DNA of 64,000 nucleotides from Parelaphostrongylus tenuis (taxonomy: Eukaryota; Nematoda; Chromadorea; Rhabditida; Metastrongylidae), in the NCBI GenBank assembly GCA_019055375.1, contig JAHQIW010005261.1, positions 62,001 through 126,000 of the forward strand, in the 5' to 3' direction. A program made the translations under genes and the position numbers. The notes under the pieces were generated by a model that saw nothing but the letters and a program-made list of their open reading frames with translations, ran no database searches and was not told the DNA's origin. Positions 24,484 to 36,603 of this stretch are shown here, one piece after another (the first letter of the stretch is position 1; each line of letters opens with the position of its first letter).

Positions 24484-26220
24484 ATGATTTTGCTGCACTC
24501 ACAATTTCAAAGGTGCTTGGATGTTGAGTAATGCCTGCGAGTCAATGTGGTGAATAAAAGAGATGTTCCTAATGTTGGATAAATAGACGCTTGTGAATTC
24601 TAGTCAGAGTATATCTAACGGAGGCGCCTTGGCCGAGTGGTTGTGAGGTCGTTGCTGCGAGCGTCAAGCCGAGCTACACCCCCACGTCTCTTCGGCAGTC
24701 AACAAGAGCGCCCTATAGAACGTCAGAGCGAGGCAATCCTTGGAATTGCAAAGAGACATGCTCAGACAGTATTCTACGTCGTCCAAGAAGAAAACGAAAA
24801 AGAAATCGATTGCTAGGAGTACTGGGATCCTCAATAAAAATTATGATAACGGGAAGTGTTAATAATAATTGTTACAACACCTTACTAGTACTCTGAAGCT
24901 GTCACACGCAGTCCGACCCTTTTGCTTATAATTCAAACGTCGAATATAGCAACAAAGTAAAATATCAATCAAATAGAAACTGAGCTCTCAAATAGTTTCC
25001 CAAAACTACTGAATTCTCAATGCAGCAAGCATTTCAACTTCACCGTCACCGGTTTCGGTTTGCCTGTTGCCATGGCTTATACTAATATGGCTAGCGCTTC
25101 TGCTCAAGTTCCTGGCAGTGCAACTAACAAGGATGGAGCAAGCATTAGTATCGCGTTTTGTAATGCAAACAATTAGTTAATGACTCTGGAGTTCAAGTGT
25201 TCTTGTCTTTTTTTGCGAATCCTGTATTGACGCAAAATTAGGTCTCAATTCTCTGAAAAGTCTGCGGCCTCTTTGTACTATACGACTTGCACAGCTCCAC
25301 GTCACTTAGCCGAAACTATTTCCACTAAACTCCTCGAACTATTGAAAAACTTTGTTATTCAGGTCTTTGACGTTCTTGAAAGTCAGCTCGCAGTTGGCTT
25401 CCACCTGACACTAGAATATCGGAGAATTTGGGTCCACATCAGTTATGAATCAATGTTACACAAAAAAGTAGCGATGAATCTAAAGACAAATGCGTGAATT
25501 CAGTGATCAGCGTCCTTTTGAATGATTTCAAGCGAAATTATAACAGATACTGAAAAAAGCAGAACTGTGTTTGCTGCTTCCCAAAAAGCGGCATTTTTGG
25601 AAGATCAATAGTTAGTGTTTTTGAGAATGAGGAAAACTACCATAGCGGCACTTATATTTCAATATCCATAATCGATGCTACTTTGCAGTTCACTTTCTAT
25701 CATGTCCTGCGAATGATCTGCTGTTACTGTTGGTTAATGGCTTACAGGATTTTATAGAATGACAGAAAATCAGCTACTAAACGGTTCTCAGTTTTATTTT
25801 CAATTTGTTACTACACTGAAAGAAAATATTGTTCTAGGACTTATTATTTTCTTGCAGATAGAGAAACGGGTGAGTTCTGCATCATCATTGGCGACACAGT
25901 AGCCGGAATGCGCACGAAAATGTGAATCTCTAAAGCGGATGCATATCTTTCCTACTCACCAATTAGCCTGGACGTGGCATTATAACCTAATCCTGACACA
26001 TATTTGAGTTTTAGGAGCTCTTTCTGTAAGAAATGCTTTCTTTTTCTCAACAAGTTCGTTTTTTAGAGGAAAGAACCTGTGTAGATCACAAGCATCGTCA
26101 TGGCGAGTTGGTGGGAAGCGATGTGGCAAAATGTAGTGAACAGAGCGATTTGAATGTTGACATCAGGATCCATTTGGATCGCATTTCTTCTTGGCATCTG
26201 GCACTATCGGTGGAAACTGC
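24484..26220 (+). pseudogene. Secreted-protein family, paralogue B (heavily decayed)
   Basis: Five exon-like segments in the order of gene C. Exon 1 (24484-24546) has a frameshift, a stop, and TGG where the donor should be. Exon 2 (25026-25172) gives FTVTGFGLPVAMAY and QVPGSATNKDGA with a one-base loss near the end and a donor changed from GTAAG to TTAG. Exon 3 (25363-25500) keeps only VFDVLESQ. Exon 4 (25858-25945) gives FCIIIGDTVAGM then a stop. Exon 5 (26085-26220) has VMASWWEAMWQNVVNRAI, a stop replacing Arg, a frameshift, then FGSHFFLASGTIGGN. A tRNA-derived SINE sits in intron 1. The older decay compared with A suggests B was silenced first. Confidence 0.82.
24621..24850 (+). repeat. 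tRNA-derived SINE (family 1), best copy
   Basis: Starts GGCGCCTTGGCCGAGTGG, a perfect tRNA A box (TGGCCGAGTGG) of the Leu/Ser type. The B box is degenerate. A body of about 150 bp contains CATGCTC..TATTCTACGTCGTCC and AAGAAGAAAACG, ending GTACTGGGATCCTCAATAAAA then short AT-rich sequence. Inserted in intron 1 of pseudogene B. The same architecture is seen at 12.9-13.2 kb and 55.0-55.2 kb. Confidence 0.8.
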
Positions 26221-29200
26221 AAATCAACTGCGACGTGTCTGAGACAAACGTTCTTAACAAAAAGGATATAATTGTAGCACTACAGGAGCAATAGATTGAA
26301 GAATAAAAATACATAAATACATGATGTGTAAATATACATCATATGACTTTTTCACGTCAATTCTCCTACTCGGAAAAAAAGCACAGCATAGTATAGCAGT
26401 GCAGACTTATCAAGTTCCATATTTTGTTATAAGGAGATGCTTTCGTTAAGTTATTTGCGATTATACGGCAACGATGCATCGCAGTACGATTGCATAAGCG
26501 CTAGTTTGTTTCTGGCCACGTTATACAGCAGCCATCAACCAAACAACTTGCAACTGAAGTATTCAGTGAGTATGCGCTTCAGAAGACAAATTATTTCACT
26601 TTCCGCCTTTAATTAAAGAGTGTTTAGGCTTACGCGTCGTTAATATCACTAACTGTGCAGTCACAGCAATGTTCCATTATATTGAAACAATTTGCCACAC
26701 ATTTATCCCGAATTCGAAGCAAGTGGGAGAGGGGGGAGAAAGACAAGGGACCTCTTCTCTCTTCCAATCCCCCTCTGGATTTGATCAGATACTAATCGCT
26801 TCCGAGAATAAGTGAAAAGCAATAATTCACGAATCGATTCGAGTTCTTCCATAATCTGTTAGCCAGAAGATGTGATAGAGAGCTTGAAGTGTGTTTGTAA
26901 GCCATCTGGAGATTAATGGTGAAATCGGTACACTTACTCAATGTGCTTCGTAACTGCCACAATATAGAGATCGACTTACCTTCAACCCAACGCGGCCGAT
27001 AAATATTTTCCTAAAAGGCTTAGCCTGTACATTGTTGGTGTAGCAATTTTATTCACCACCCGTCGGCCATCGACTCGGCTTCAAAGGAAACGAAGGCTTC
27101 GATACAATAGCTAGACAGAATTTCTATGTCAACTTTGTCTAAATAATAATTCAAGACAAGATCTTATCATCGTAAAAGTCTTCGCTGTAGGTTTTCCAGA
27201 GTAGATTGTAAGTATCTCGATCTAATTGCCGAGCTATACGTTATTGGCTGCTGAGTGAAGAGCATTTTCAATGTAGAGCAACCTAGTCCGTGTAAAGAGC
27301 ACCTAGTTTGAATACTTGGAGTTAAACGAAACGTATTACTCAACACATACTGAACACGAATACAGATCATGAGAACTTCTTCCCCTTTTAGTGACTTTAA
27401 GCCCTGTTATGCCGTTCGCAATTTGAAACGTCTTAGAAGATTTTCATGTAAAAGTTGCTATTCTCGCACATGAATGCAAACATCTGCACAAAAGAAACTC
27501 TGAAGTATTAAGTTGGAAAGGAAATTTCCATCGATTGGATGGGAATGTCGTTTTTCCGCATGATTGGTGTGTGATTTTCATATCATTTGAAAGGTCCATT
27601 GTTTGCGCATCTATTGATATGTAATTTGTCTATATCTGTTGCAGAATGGCCGATAAGTGGGCTGAGAAGTACCCAGTACTTCATCAAAAGCGCGTCTTGT
27701 TTTAGCGAGACAACGCAAACCACACACAACCAATAAGATCAGAGCAAGGTTTGAGGAATTGGACAGAGTTGAGATTCTACCGCATCCACCCTATTATCCG
27801 GAAGTTGCTCCATTTGATTACGGCCATTCCGATCAATGAAACACTTTTTGGAGAGTCATCGATTTGAATCTTTCGACGAAGTTGAACAAGCATGTCAAGA
27901 GTTTTTTTGATCCAAAGCCGAAAGAGTGATGCTTCGATCAGTTCCGAAACCTGGCGCAGCGATGGCAAAAGTGGTGGATAATGATGGCCTGTATTTTGAA
28001 GAATAGTTGTTTCTGTTTGTTGTCTGAACATATGCATAAATTTTGAATGTTTGTATCAATCGATGTAAGCCTTCTTTCTAACCTAGTATTTTGAATAAAT
28101 GCGAAAATCCTGAAACGAGCTGCAGTATGGCATGTCATTCAATAGCGAGTGGTCTTGCACCATATCTCAGAACGATTTTTATGACCTTAATCAAACTCAT
28201 ATCTGACTCTCGGGAGAATCTGCGCAGCTGGCCTCAAATAAATATCTGTCTGAAAGGCCTCAAATGAGCAGAAGGTGAATGTATAGAAGGAGCTATTGAA
28301 CATGTCAACATGGAAAATTTCGGTCGAGTTTTTTGTGGGGTCAATTTGCCTTTTCAAGCTTTGAGATGATCGAAATGGAATGGCGTCGTAGATCAGCACC
28401 CGTTCTCTATGAAAAACACCACAGTCCAGTAAGAATCTTCGCTTTAATGGTGCTCCATTCCACTGAGTAGGCTCAATGCAACAGCGAATCTACATCACAA
28501 GAACGACTCTTCATTCTAGCGTTCTCCACTCATTGATTTACTCGAAACAACAATGAATGTCCATATCGTAATAAACCATCTGCGGTTTATTGCCTTAGAT
28601 TGGTCCTGTTCTGATGAATGTATAGACATCAAACTGTTCACGACTTTAGGCATACAAGCAACCAGAGCCACAAAATAAACCCAACCGCTTCAAGGTATTG
28701 TTTTTGAAAAAACAAGCAACGTTCAGTTCCAACTTCTACTAAAGTCTAGCACGAGTAATTAATATTCAAAGACCTTACATGAAGTTGCTGCAATGTTTCA
28801 GTATAGTCTGTGAAAATGTTTGAAGCCTTTTCAAGTTTGGGTTTGTCAAGGGCATAAGTACATTTCGCTGGTATTGCCTGCTTCATCAGTTTCACATGTC
28901 CCACCCTGAAACCCTAAATTATAGCAAGAATGGAGAGAGTTTGTGGTGATAACACGTGATATTGTGCTATCAATATTTTTGCGGTCGATGGATTAGGACT
29001 GGCAGTGAGTTCGTATACATCTTTCCAATTGACTATTTTTGAACTACGCTAGAATTTCATGTTTTGACAAACGCTTTGACGGTTTAGCTTTTATCAGAGC
29101 TATGTTGATCTGACTAGAGTGCTCACAGAAGTTGCTTTTCGTGCGATGACCTGGGTGAAACAACGCATCGGTCGAGTAGCGTCACGAGAGCTTTTCTACA

Positions 29201-29375
29201 AGACTCAAACTGTGCTGAAATGACCTAAGGGCATCCATGATACTGGCTGGTTCTTTGGCGATTGCCAACCAAAATTCTTTGCTTCTTCGGTTGCAATCTA
29301 TACTGCACTAGTATGATTAGAATTAGGTAAAATCCAGGAAACAACAAACGGCGTTAGCCTGAAAAGTTGTTTTGG
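26191..29375 (+). repeat. 3.2-kb segmental duplication, copy 1
   Basis: Aligns in direct orientation and without rearrangement to 36604-39863 at roughly 82-90% identity by eye. It starts inside the last exon of pseudogene B (the GGCACTATCGGTGGAAACTG stretch) and ends in GTTGTTTTGGA. Relative to copy 2 it lacks about 110 bp near 28372. It contains a mariner transposase relic but no intact gene. Confidence 0.88.
27645..28010 (+). pseudogene. Mariner transposase C-terminal relic (in duplication copy 1)
   Basis: Across three frames the plus strand gives KRVLF-stop-RDNANHT (the FQQDNARPHTA block holding the second catalytic Asp of mariner), then LPHPPYYPEVAPFDY (the YSPDLAPSDY block with the third Asp), then the closing WQKVVDNDG.YFEE-like segment. 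Only the C-terminal third is present, with a stop at the FQQDN motif and several frameshifts. Because the relic is in both duplication copies it predates the duplication. Confidence 0.85.
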
Positions 29376-31191
29376 AAAAAAAATACCAAATACATTGAAG
29401 AAATATGTTTAGTGTTCACTATTTGGTTCATCATAATCCTGAAAATCTCGAATTTAGGGAGAAGTTTTTTGAATCTGACCTGTATTTGGCAGAAAACCAA
29501 ATCCTTGTCAGGTCAGAATCTTCTCCTATCAAATCTTTAGAAAGTTGGTGCGATTTCAAAGTCGATTAATTAAAAACCAAACAGTAATCTATGAAACAAC
29601 GCCGTTAATAAAGTTTATTAGATGATTCAAAGTAAAACGACTTCACAAAAGGATTTGCTTGGATTCACTGACCAAGTACAGTATTGATCACAACGTACCA
29701 AGAGAATGCAATGGCGAAACACTTTGTTGCCAAGCAATTCATTCAAAAAAAGCACATAAGTGCATATTTAGCTTCAATCAGCGTCTATAGAAGGCTCATA
29801 ACAGAACGAATAACTGTGCAGCACTGACAGTGTTCTCGAATTGTTATTGGCAAAAAAAGCAAAGCGGAGATCATACTGCTACGATTTGGTGGATTTCAAA
29901 TGGCATTTGGGAACTGCATGTAATTCTCAATACTGTACATATTGTCAATCACTGTTGGAGTGCGCTTCTTGCAATAGAAGAAAGGTTTTCCAAAAGATTT
30001 TTAATTAGAAAGAAGTGCTGCTGTCACAAAACTGTTGTTCATAATCCGACGTACAGATCATGTTATGCTGTAGAAGCAGTTTCATGAACAGGGAGCGAAT
30101 TCTACTGCTACCCACGGCCGACATATTAAAATTATATCGGATTTAGACAAAAAAATGCTTTTCTTCCATTATCTAGCAATATATCTCAGGGATGCCTGCA
30201 AGAAGTAAGGGGAATGATCAAGTTACTGGATAAGCTGAATTAATCATCATAAAAGAAAAACAATGTTTTGGCTTTTTCAGAAGATTTTTCTATAACACTT
30301 ACCAAGATAAAATGAGCAATTAAACAGTACGTGAGTGTTACTAAAATAAGATGACATTTCACTATACAACATGTACAGCAACAAAATTTGTTTTGTTTGC
30401 ATATTGTGGAAAAATCACAAGAAACTGATCGCACTCTCTTAACATCCACATTGATGGGAAGCATGAAACATCTAAGGAAGTCTCTGCTCAACGTCGACTC
30501 ACTTACATTCTTTTCGCGTCCTTTGTACCCTCTTATTGTAATACATTGATAAGCTCATGTGTATGAACGTGCTGAATCACGGCAAGACTTTATCCCTCAA
30601 TATAGTAATCGTTCCTGCGGCAGTTCCACTTCGCTTCCTTATGTTGGCAGACTGTTATTGACTTCGCATTTTCCACTTGTCTCTCTGAATCTTTCAGGGA
30701 AATTCTGTGGTTCTTAATTTGGCTATCGGCTGACCTCTCCACCAGAAAAGTTATTTTATAGGTGTACTGAGTGTGAGATCATTCAGAACATTGAAGCCCA
30801 TCAAATATGAGTTCTATTTCTGGGAATGTGTTGAAACATTTTTCAAGGAAGTTTTGCACATCGTTATAGTCAATCGATACTGTTTTACCATTTTCTCTGG
30901 GAAGTGTAGCCATAGGTTCCGTCCATTTTTTGTCGGCATACATTCCCTTTCTGGAAAATTGAGATTTTATGCGGCTACATCACAAATGAGAAGGCGTGAA
31001 TCATATTTATGCCACACCATTTGAGGATTGGAGTATTCATTCAGATTCCACTGGTGTGGTCTATTCCAACTACTTATGATAACAATTAGCACGAATTTCA
31101 CCTATTGACCGACTCTATGTGTTTTCAAATAGAAAGAAGAAGTTGATAATTTTTGTTATACAACATTAGCTCAGATTTTGAGGAGGGAGAC
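29376..31191. other. Upstream of gene C, nothing recognised
   Basis: AT-rich non-coding sequence. The 83-85 codon open frames at 29830-30087, 30240-30491 and 30773-31024 show no domain or exon context. Confidence 0.45.
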
Positions 31192-32761
31192 ATGAAAATC
31201 CTCACAAAAATGGCAAGTCTGCCAGGCGATCCCATGGTGATTTTTTAGTGGCCACGATTTCAACAGCATTTGGATGCGGTGTGATGCCTCCTGGGCAAGG
31301 TAATAAACAAACCATGAATTGTAGAATTACGAACATTCTCAATTCCAGATATAGTTCAGGAATATTGATTAGAATAACTCTTTATTTGAATATCGTTCAA
31401 AAACCTCGTTCTTGCTATCATGGCTGAACTTTTTAGTGGAACAATTTTGCATTTCAAATAAGAGACGATAATTGTCTTAAAGTTTGTCAAACATCGCAAT
31501 TTCATTTCTTTATAGCTACTATAAAAATCATAAGCTTTTACTGCAGTGAGCACTAGGATATTTACCGTCACCGGCTTCACTCTGCCTGTTGCTATGGTTT
31601 ATTCTAGTTCACCCGGTGTCCGTGCCCGTGTACCTGGTGTTGCCCCTGGCGAAGGCGAAGCTAGGGCATTTGTACAGCGTCTTGTTTTGCAAACAGTAAG
31701 TTTACAACTATGAAATTCAGATGTTTTTACAGCGAATTTTGGAAAGGCATAGGAGGTGAGCGCCAACTTTGTGACAAACTGTCAACTTTCTAGCACTAAA
31801 TTCACTCCATAGCTTGCCATAATTTTATTGGAAGCACTTTTAGAAAGTCTTTATACTGATGAAAAACTCCGTTTGTCAGGTTTTTGATGTTCTTGAAAGC
31901 CAAGCTCGTAATGCACTCCTACCTGATGCTATAATCTCAAGCATTTTGGGTCAACTTGATGTAAACATCACTTACACACCAATGATGTGCCAGACAGTTC
32001 GTAATAGTCCAGCGGAGATGGCTATCAGTGAGTCTTCGAGATTAATCCAACTGTAAAATTTCGCGCGCTTTATGACAGTCAATAAAAAGTAGAGCTGGGC
32101 TTTATTAGTATCTGGAATTGTTGACATTTTTAGATACTACTGAGAAATCTCTTACTCTAAAATAAAATTATAACTATCATAGTGGTGTCGAAATCGAAAC
32201 CTTTACAATCAATACAGTTTATGACAAGTTTTTCTAATCGTTTTTTCGAGAAGGATATGGTAGTCAATGTGTTAGATGAACAGTTTGAGGGGTTTGATGG
32301 ATAAGGAAAAATTGTGACTAGTATCTTTACTGCACCTAGCTTTTTCAACTTTCTATTCCAATAGAAGTGTCTTTCTAAGACGTCAAAAGGTGTCTGGTGT
32401 TTTTTTGCAGACGGTATGCCACAGAACTGCATCGTCGTCGGCAACACGGTCACTGGAATTTGCATTAAAATGCCGCAGCCAGGTGGGGCAGCAGAGGCGT
32501 GTGACGGGCCATGGAGACCGCCGGCTGTTCCTCCGCAACACATGACAATTGGAGGAATCATCTCAGTATGAACAGCTTTCTATTCGTACAGACTCTATTT
32601 TGTAAAGCAAAAAAAATTAGCAGACCACAAACATAATCATGGCGAATTGGTCGAGAACGATGTGGCAAAGTGTAGTGACCAGAGCTATTCGGATGTTGGC
32701 ATTATTAGGCCCGTTGGGATCGAACTTCTTCGCAGCATCTGCCGTTGTCAGTGGAAACTGA
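31192..32761 (+). CDS. Small secreted protein, five-exon gene C (best-preserved paralogue)
   Basis: Exons: 1 (31192 or 31234 to 31299), 2 (31547-31695), 3 (31880-32027), 4 (32411-32565), 5 (32624-32761, stop TGA). All four introns (247, 184, 383 and 58 bp) have GT..AG ends and their phases (1, 0, 1, 0) match exactly, so exons 2-5 read without a break. The product would be about 218 residues: a signal peptide ending around STAFGCG, then FTVTGFTLPVAMVYS, VFDVLESQARNALLPDAII, an Asn-Ile-Thr glycosylation site, CIVVGNTVTGICIK, and a C-terminus with TTNIIMANWSRTMWQ. Several Cys residues fit a disulfide-bonded extracellular protein. Oddity: in exon 1 every ATG is one base out of frame with the rest. 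One extra T in the T6 run at 31241-31246 would fix this, so it is either a sequencing/assembly slip or a fresh inactivation. I recognise the family only as nematode-specific and give no function. Confidence 0.85.
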
Positions 32762-33432
32762 TTTTTGAGTGTGATGTGTTTGTGACGGGCATTTATTTTA
32801 CCGATATTTATTGAGCAATACAGCAGCAGTAAACTAAAAAAATCACACGTGTTGACTACTGAAGGTAATCCAGTAAATTCCATCAAGATGCACGATGTGA
32901 TGAGTTTGGATTCAGTGTATTGAACACACCTTTCAAAATAACTCCTGTGACAAGTTTTGCTATTCCGAAACATACGGAGATTGGTTAATCAGACTGAGGG
33001 CATGTCAATTCCAATGCGAACGAAGTATGTGGAAAGGATCACTTATGAAGACATTTCAAGTGAATGTTCAAGTCCTCAGGTTCCACGATTTGAATTTGAT
33101 TCCCATTGTTGAAGCTGCGAATTAAATTCAGACTTTCCCTAAAAAATAAAAGAATTTGCAATTGACGAAACGCCGCCGTTACAGTGCACTTTGAAGGGAA
33201 ATTTGGTAGAAGAATATATCGATTGACATAAACGAACCACAATGTTCGCTGCGAAACCTTCACAGTTTATTTCTAAACAGAAGAAATTGGTTTATTAAGC
33301 TCTGGCCTCTGTGTAAACTGCATTATTCCAACAATATGTCAACCTCCTATTATTAATACTGCTTAGAGCTTAACATAACTTAAAACACTTGCAAAAACCT
33401 CTTTGAATCAGTTGAGAAATTTTTTTCTTTCT
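32762..33432. other. Between paralogues C and D
   Basis: AT-rich 3' flank of gene C. No canonical AATAAA seen close to the stop. No first or second exon of paralogue D recognised here. Confidence 0.4.
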
Positions 33433-33575
33433 GTATTTGACCTATTCGGAAGCCAAAGTCGTGACACTTTTGTTCCTGATATTGTGCTTGCAACCATTCT
33501 TGGTTGACCAAATATTAGGATCACTTATGAGCCACTTGCGAAGAAACTTGAGTGGATCTCCGCCTATAAAACTCC
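33433..33575 (+). pseudogene. Secreted-protein family, paralogue D (exon 3 remnant)
   Basis: The plus strand reads VFDLFGSQSRDTFVPDIVL then ATILG, a stop, and ITYEPLA. This lines up with exon 3 of gene C (VFDVLESQARNALLPDAII..ILGQ..ITYTP). The acceptor AG just before the Val codon is lost (CT instead). An in-frame TGA replaces the Gln codon. I found no convincing exons 1, 2, 4 or 5 around it, so D is a fragment. Confidence 0.75.
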
Positions 33576-34115
33576 AAACATGCAATAACAATGTCAATTT
33601 TGAGCAAAACTGCGTTTGTCATTGTCCAACTAACAACGAGTATCTAGAAAATTAATAAAAATGTCCCAAAATACGAGGAGAATCATCAAAATCACAGTAA
33701 AATCAAATTCTTTGGGAATGATGGCAGACGACAAGTTCTTTCTAACATCTCTTCCCATGAATGATTTATTGTTGAAAATGTCAAACGATTTACAGGTTTT
33801 TAACAACATCGAAAATTGGCGTTCATAGCTGCTTTGTTTTAAGCTTTCACTGAAGTAGAAGAAATCACATATGTAGAACTTGTAATTTCTCGAAAAAATG
33901 GAACAGGGTCTGCATGAACTTTAACACAGCGGTGAAGGGAGCTTAACACTCATATGATGCGCAGGCATTTACTGCGCAATTCTGTACCATCGTACTCCAG
34001 TATCAGAACTATATCACAGTGAGTTCCGCTTTCTCTCAAGCAAACCCGCTTTGTAACAAGCAACGATGTTTGTCTGTATGTGTCGCTCAGAAAAGAAAAT
34101 CTTCAAATACATCCG
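33576..34115. other. No gene recognised
   Basis: AT-rich sequence between the paralogue D exon remnant and the RTE LINE end at 34.1 kb. I see no further exon of the family. Confidence 0.4.
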
Positions 34116-34265
34116 GAAAGGTAAAGGTATAGAAGAAAAATATGATTCTCAGCGAACTCCTAGAGTGAGGAGGACTTGGGCTACTGTTACACGCGACAGG
34201 GAAAAATGGAAGTGTTGCTGCTTCCCGCTCGAGTCACTCGACGATCAACGGAGCGACAAGTGATA
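34116..34265 (+). mobile_element. RTE-type LINE, 3' end fragment
   Basis: The plus strand reads EEKYDSQRTPRVRRTWATV then TRDREKW and, after a patch of changes, PLESLDDQRSDK and a stop. This is the extreme C-terminus of nematode RTE ORFs and is the same end as at 1925-2030 (minus) and 62.1 kb (plus). Heavily 5'-truncated. Confidence 0.8.
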
Positions 34266-35561
34266 TCCGGAAATCGTTCTTAGAAGCGTACCTATATAGT
34301 GTGGCTTTTCGTGCTACCAAGTAAATTGATTCAAATAGTACTACAGTAGCTGCTCAAATTTGAAATCAGCACTGTGTCTACTAATCGACACATAGGAAAA
34401 CTGAATGCCCACCACATGGTGAAGAGCTTTAGAAACGGTGACAAAATACGTTTCGTCTTAGGTGTGCTTTGACTGTCTCGCCATAGTTTATGCCTGACTT
34501 TACGGCGGAGCTTCAATAATTGTTCGATAAACCAATGAGTAGATTTAAAGAACTAACTTGTTCTTTTCAAACCATTTTTCTAATGCGCCGTGGCAATAAA
34601 ATTAAGATCGCGTTCACACTCTTAGTGAAAAGCCCGTCGCTTGAACTTTGTAGTGGGTGTATTGGTAATTGTGTAGTGAGATTCATAATGAAAAAAACTT
34701 ATATAGTAGTCTTTTTTAGTGTAAAGAACGCCCATGCGTCATGAAAATTCCCATTTTTTCAATACGAAGGCCACATCAATGAGGAAGCCACGCATTTCCA
34801 TCCTTACTCCTTACTTTTGACAGTTCGCAAAGGTGTGATGCAAAAACACATTTTCTTCAGTGTATGACTTTTTCAAAAACTTTATATGGTGTGACTTATA
34901 GTACGCAGTCCGAATAAGCCTTCATTGAGCCCGCAATCATCAAATTATAACGCACTTCTTTGGAGAACTTCCCAACTCAAATTTTTCAAACTCTTCACTC
35001 ATGTTGTTAATCTTCTGTTTGAATATTCATTTAGAAAGCAGCAATTTTACAATGAACCATCGATTGTTCATCATAGACATGGTACCGGTCAACATTTACC
35101 CGCGTTGCATAGAATTTTGCTTAATCATGCGTTCTACGACAATAAACATCAAGCCCCAAAATAATCAGTTCTCACATCATGTTGTCTTCGTTATCATACT
35201 ACATGATTTTTCGACGTCCCGCGCATGGGAGTTGTACCTGTACCTGCGTATGGAAACGTGCTGTACATTTACCCTTCTAAACTGCACAGTTTGAGCAGTT
35301 TCATCCCGTATCTGTGCCTTTTGCTGCTATCCCAATTGCAACAGGCTTAAAAATTATTCCGAGACGGAGAAGAATTTTCTAAGTGATAAAAAGCAGGCCT
35401 TTGGGGCGGCAAATGAAATCTCTGCGCACAGCGCAGCTAGATTGATCATGATTTTCGTTACATATTTAGAAATATTTATTCTGTCGCGAAAAATGTTCAA
35501 GTTTTTCTCTGTAATCTGATTCAACACGATTACCTGTTACATGTTCATGTAGTTTTGATGC

Positions 35562-35603
<42 letters not shown>

Positions 35604-36377
35604 TTTATGTGTGAAGAAAATCTGAGGGTGGATGGTTATTTTTATTTGTTCTCACAATACCCTGTAAACTCTTTGCAAAAAGAAGTTAGTTTGAGAATTT
35701 CCAGGACTTATAATATCAAACAGCTGCCGAACTTTAAATTCAAAGTTATTAGCAGACCACAACGAAACGATAAAGATAACCGAATTTGAAACACAGTTTT
35801 GATTTCGCTGCTACGGTGCACCGAATTTTTTTCAGAGGCCATCTAAGAAATTGTACTCGCCAAAGTTTCATGCTATCGCATGAATGCTAAAATCCTGTAG
35901 AAAAAAACTTTCTACACCGAAGAAAGCAAAGGTTTTTACATTTCATTATCGATGACCTGGCACCGCATGCACTGTGCAACATGTTTTCTTGATATGATGT
36001 TCCTTGTTTCCCGGTTGTCAACCATTATTATAATTTTTAAGTATTACGCATAAAAAAAACATATCAAAACTGATGCGTTTACATCACCATATTCTCTGTA
36101 CAAGTTATTACAATTGACAGAATGCCAGCGTCATTGTGATCATGTAGTAAAAAGAGTTTTTTAATCATACATAAATGTTAATTCTGCGTCAAAAGCATAC
36201 GAATGTGTAGAGAAAATCATGAACTATCGAACAATTGCAAGAAACCCTAGTTTTGCACTCAAAACTACGAAAAAACCCCATCCAAATAACAAAAATCGCG
36301 CATTGGTGGCGATTTGCACTACGTGTGGCAATTTTAACTGAAGGTCTTGAAAAGGTTAAGCTAAACACGATGTGTTA
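34266..36377. other. No gene recognised; TA microsatellite
   Basis: AT-rich. A (TA)n run of about 19 units, interrupted by a G, lies at 35566-35604. Open frames of 65-97 codons (34520, 34925, 35001, 35592) show no domain. Their overlap in two frames argues against coding. Confidence 0.5.
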
Positions 36378-36585
36378 ATTCACATAGGATCACAATGCAT
36401 CCTACCCATTAAAACAACAGTCTTTTATACTGACTCATTTCACGAGTGATAACGAGGCATTCCTCCTTGCGCTTTATAGTTGCATTGGTCGTGTTAATCC
36501 AAAACGCTTCCAAAATCTTTCGCGCTGATGTTTTATGTTCCTCTGCGCAAGGATGGTGACTGCAATCTCAAAATCCACTCTGCCA
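36378..36585 (-). mobile_element. Penelope-like element, GIY-YIG C-terminal fragment
   Basis: Aligns to 2611-2815 of the Penelope-like element at about 80% identity, covering the 3' flank and the last part of the GIY-YIG ORF. On the minus strand a peptide with KTSAR-like, LEAFWINTT and KEECLVIT segments can be followed. It abuts copy 2 of the segmental duplication, separated by about 18 bp. Confidence 0.8.
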
Positions 36586-36603
36586 TATATATCACATTTC
36601 TCC

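Noticed and set aside
32157..32561. Minus-strand 134-codon frame
   Set aside because: Shadow of exon 4 of gene C; the plus strand has the splice sites and family motifs.
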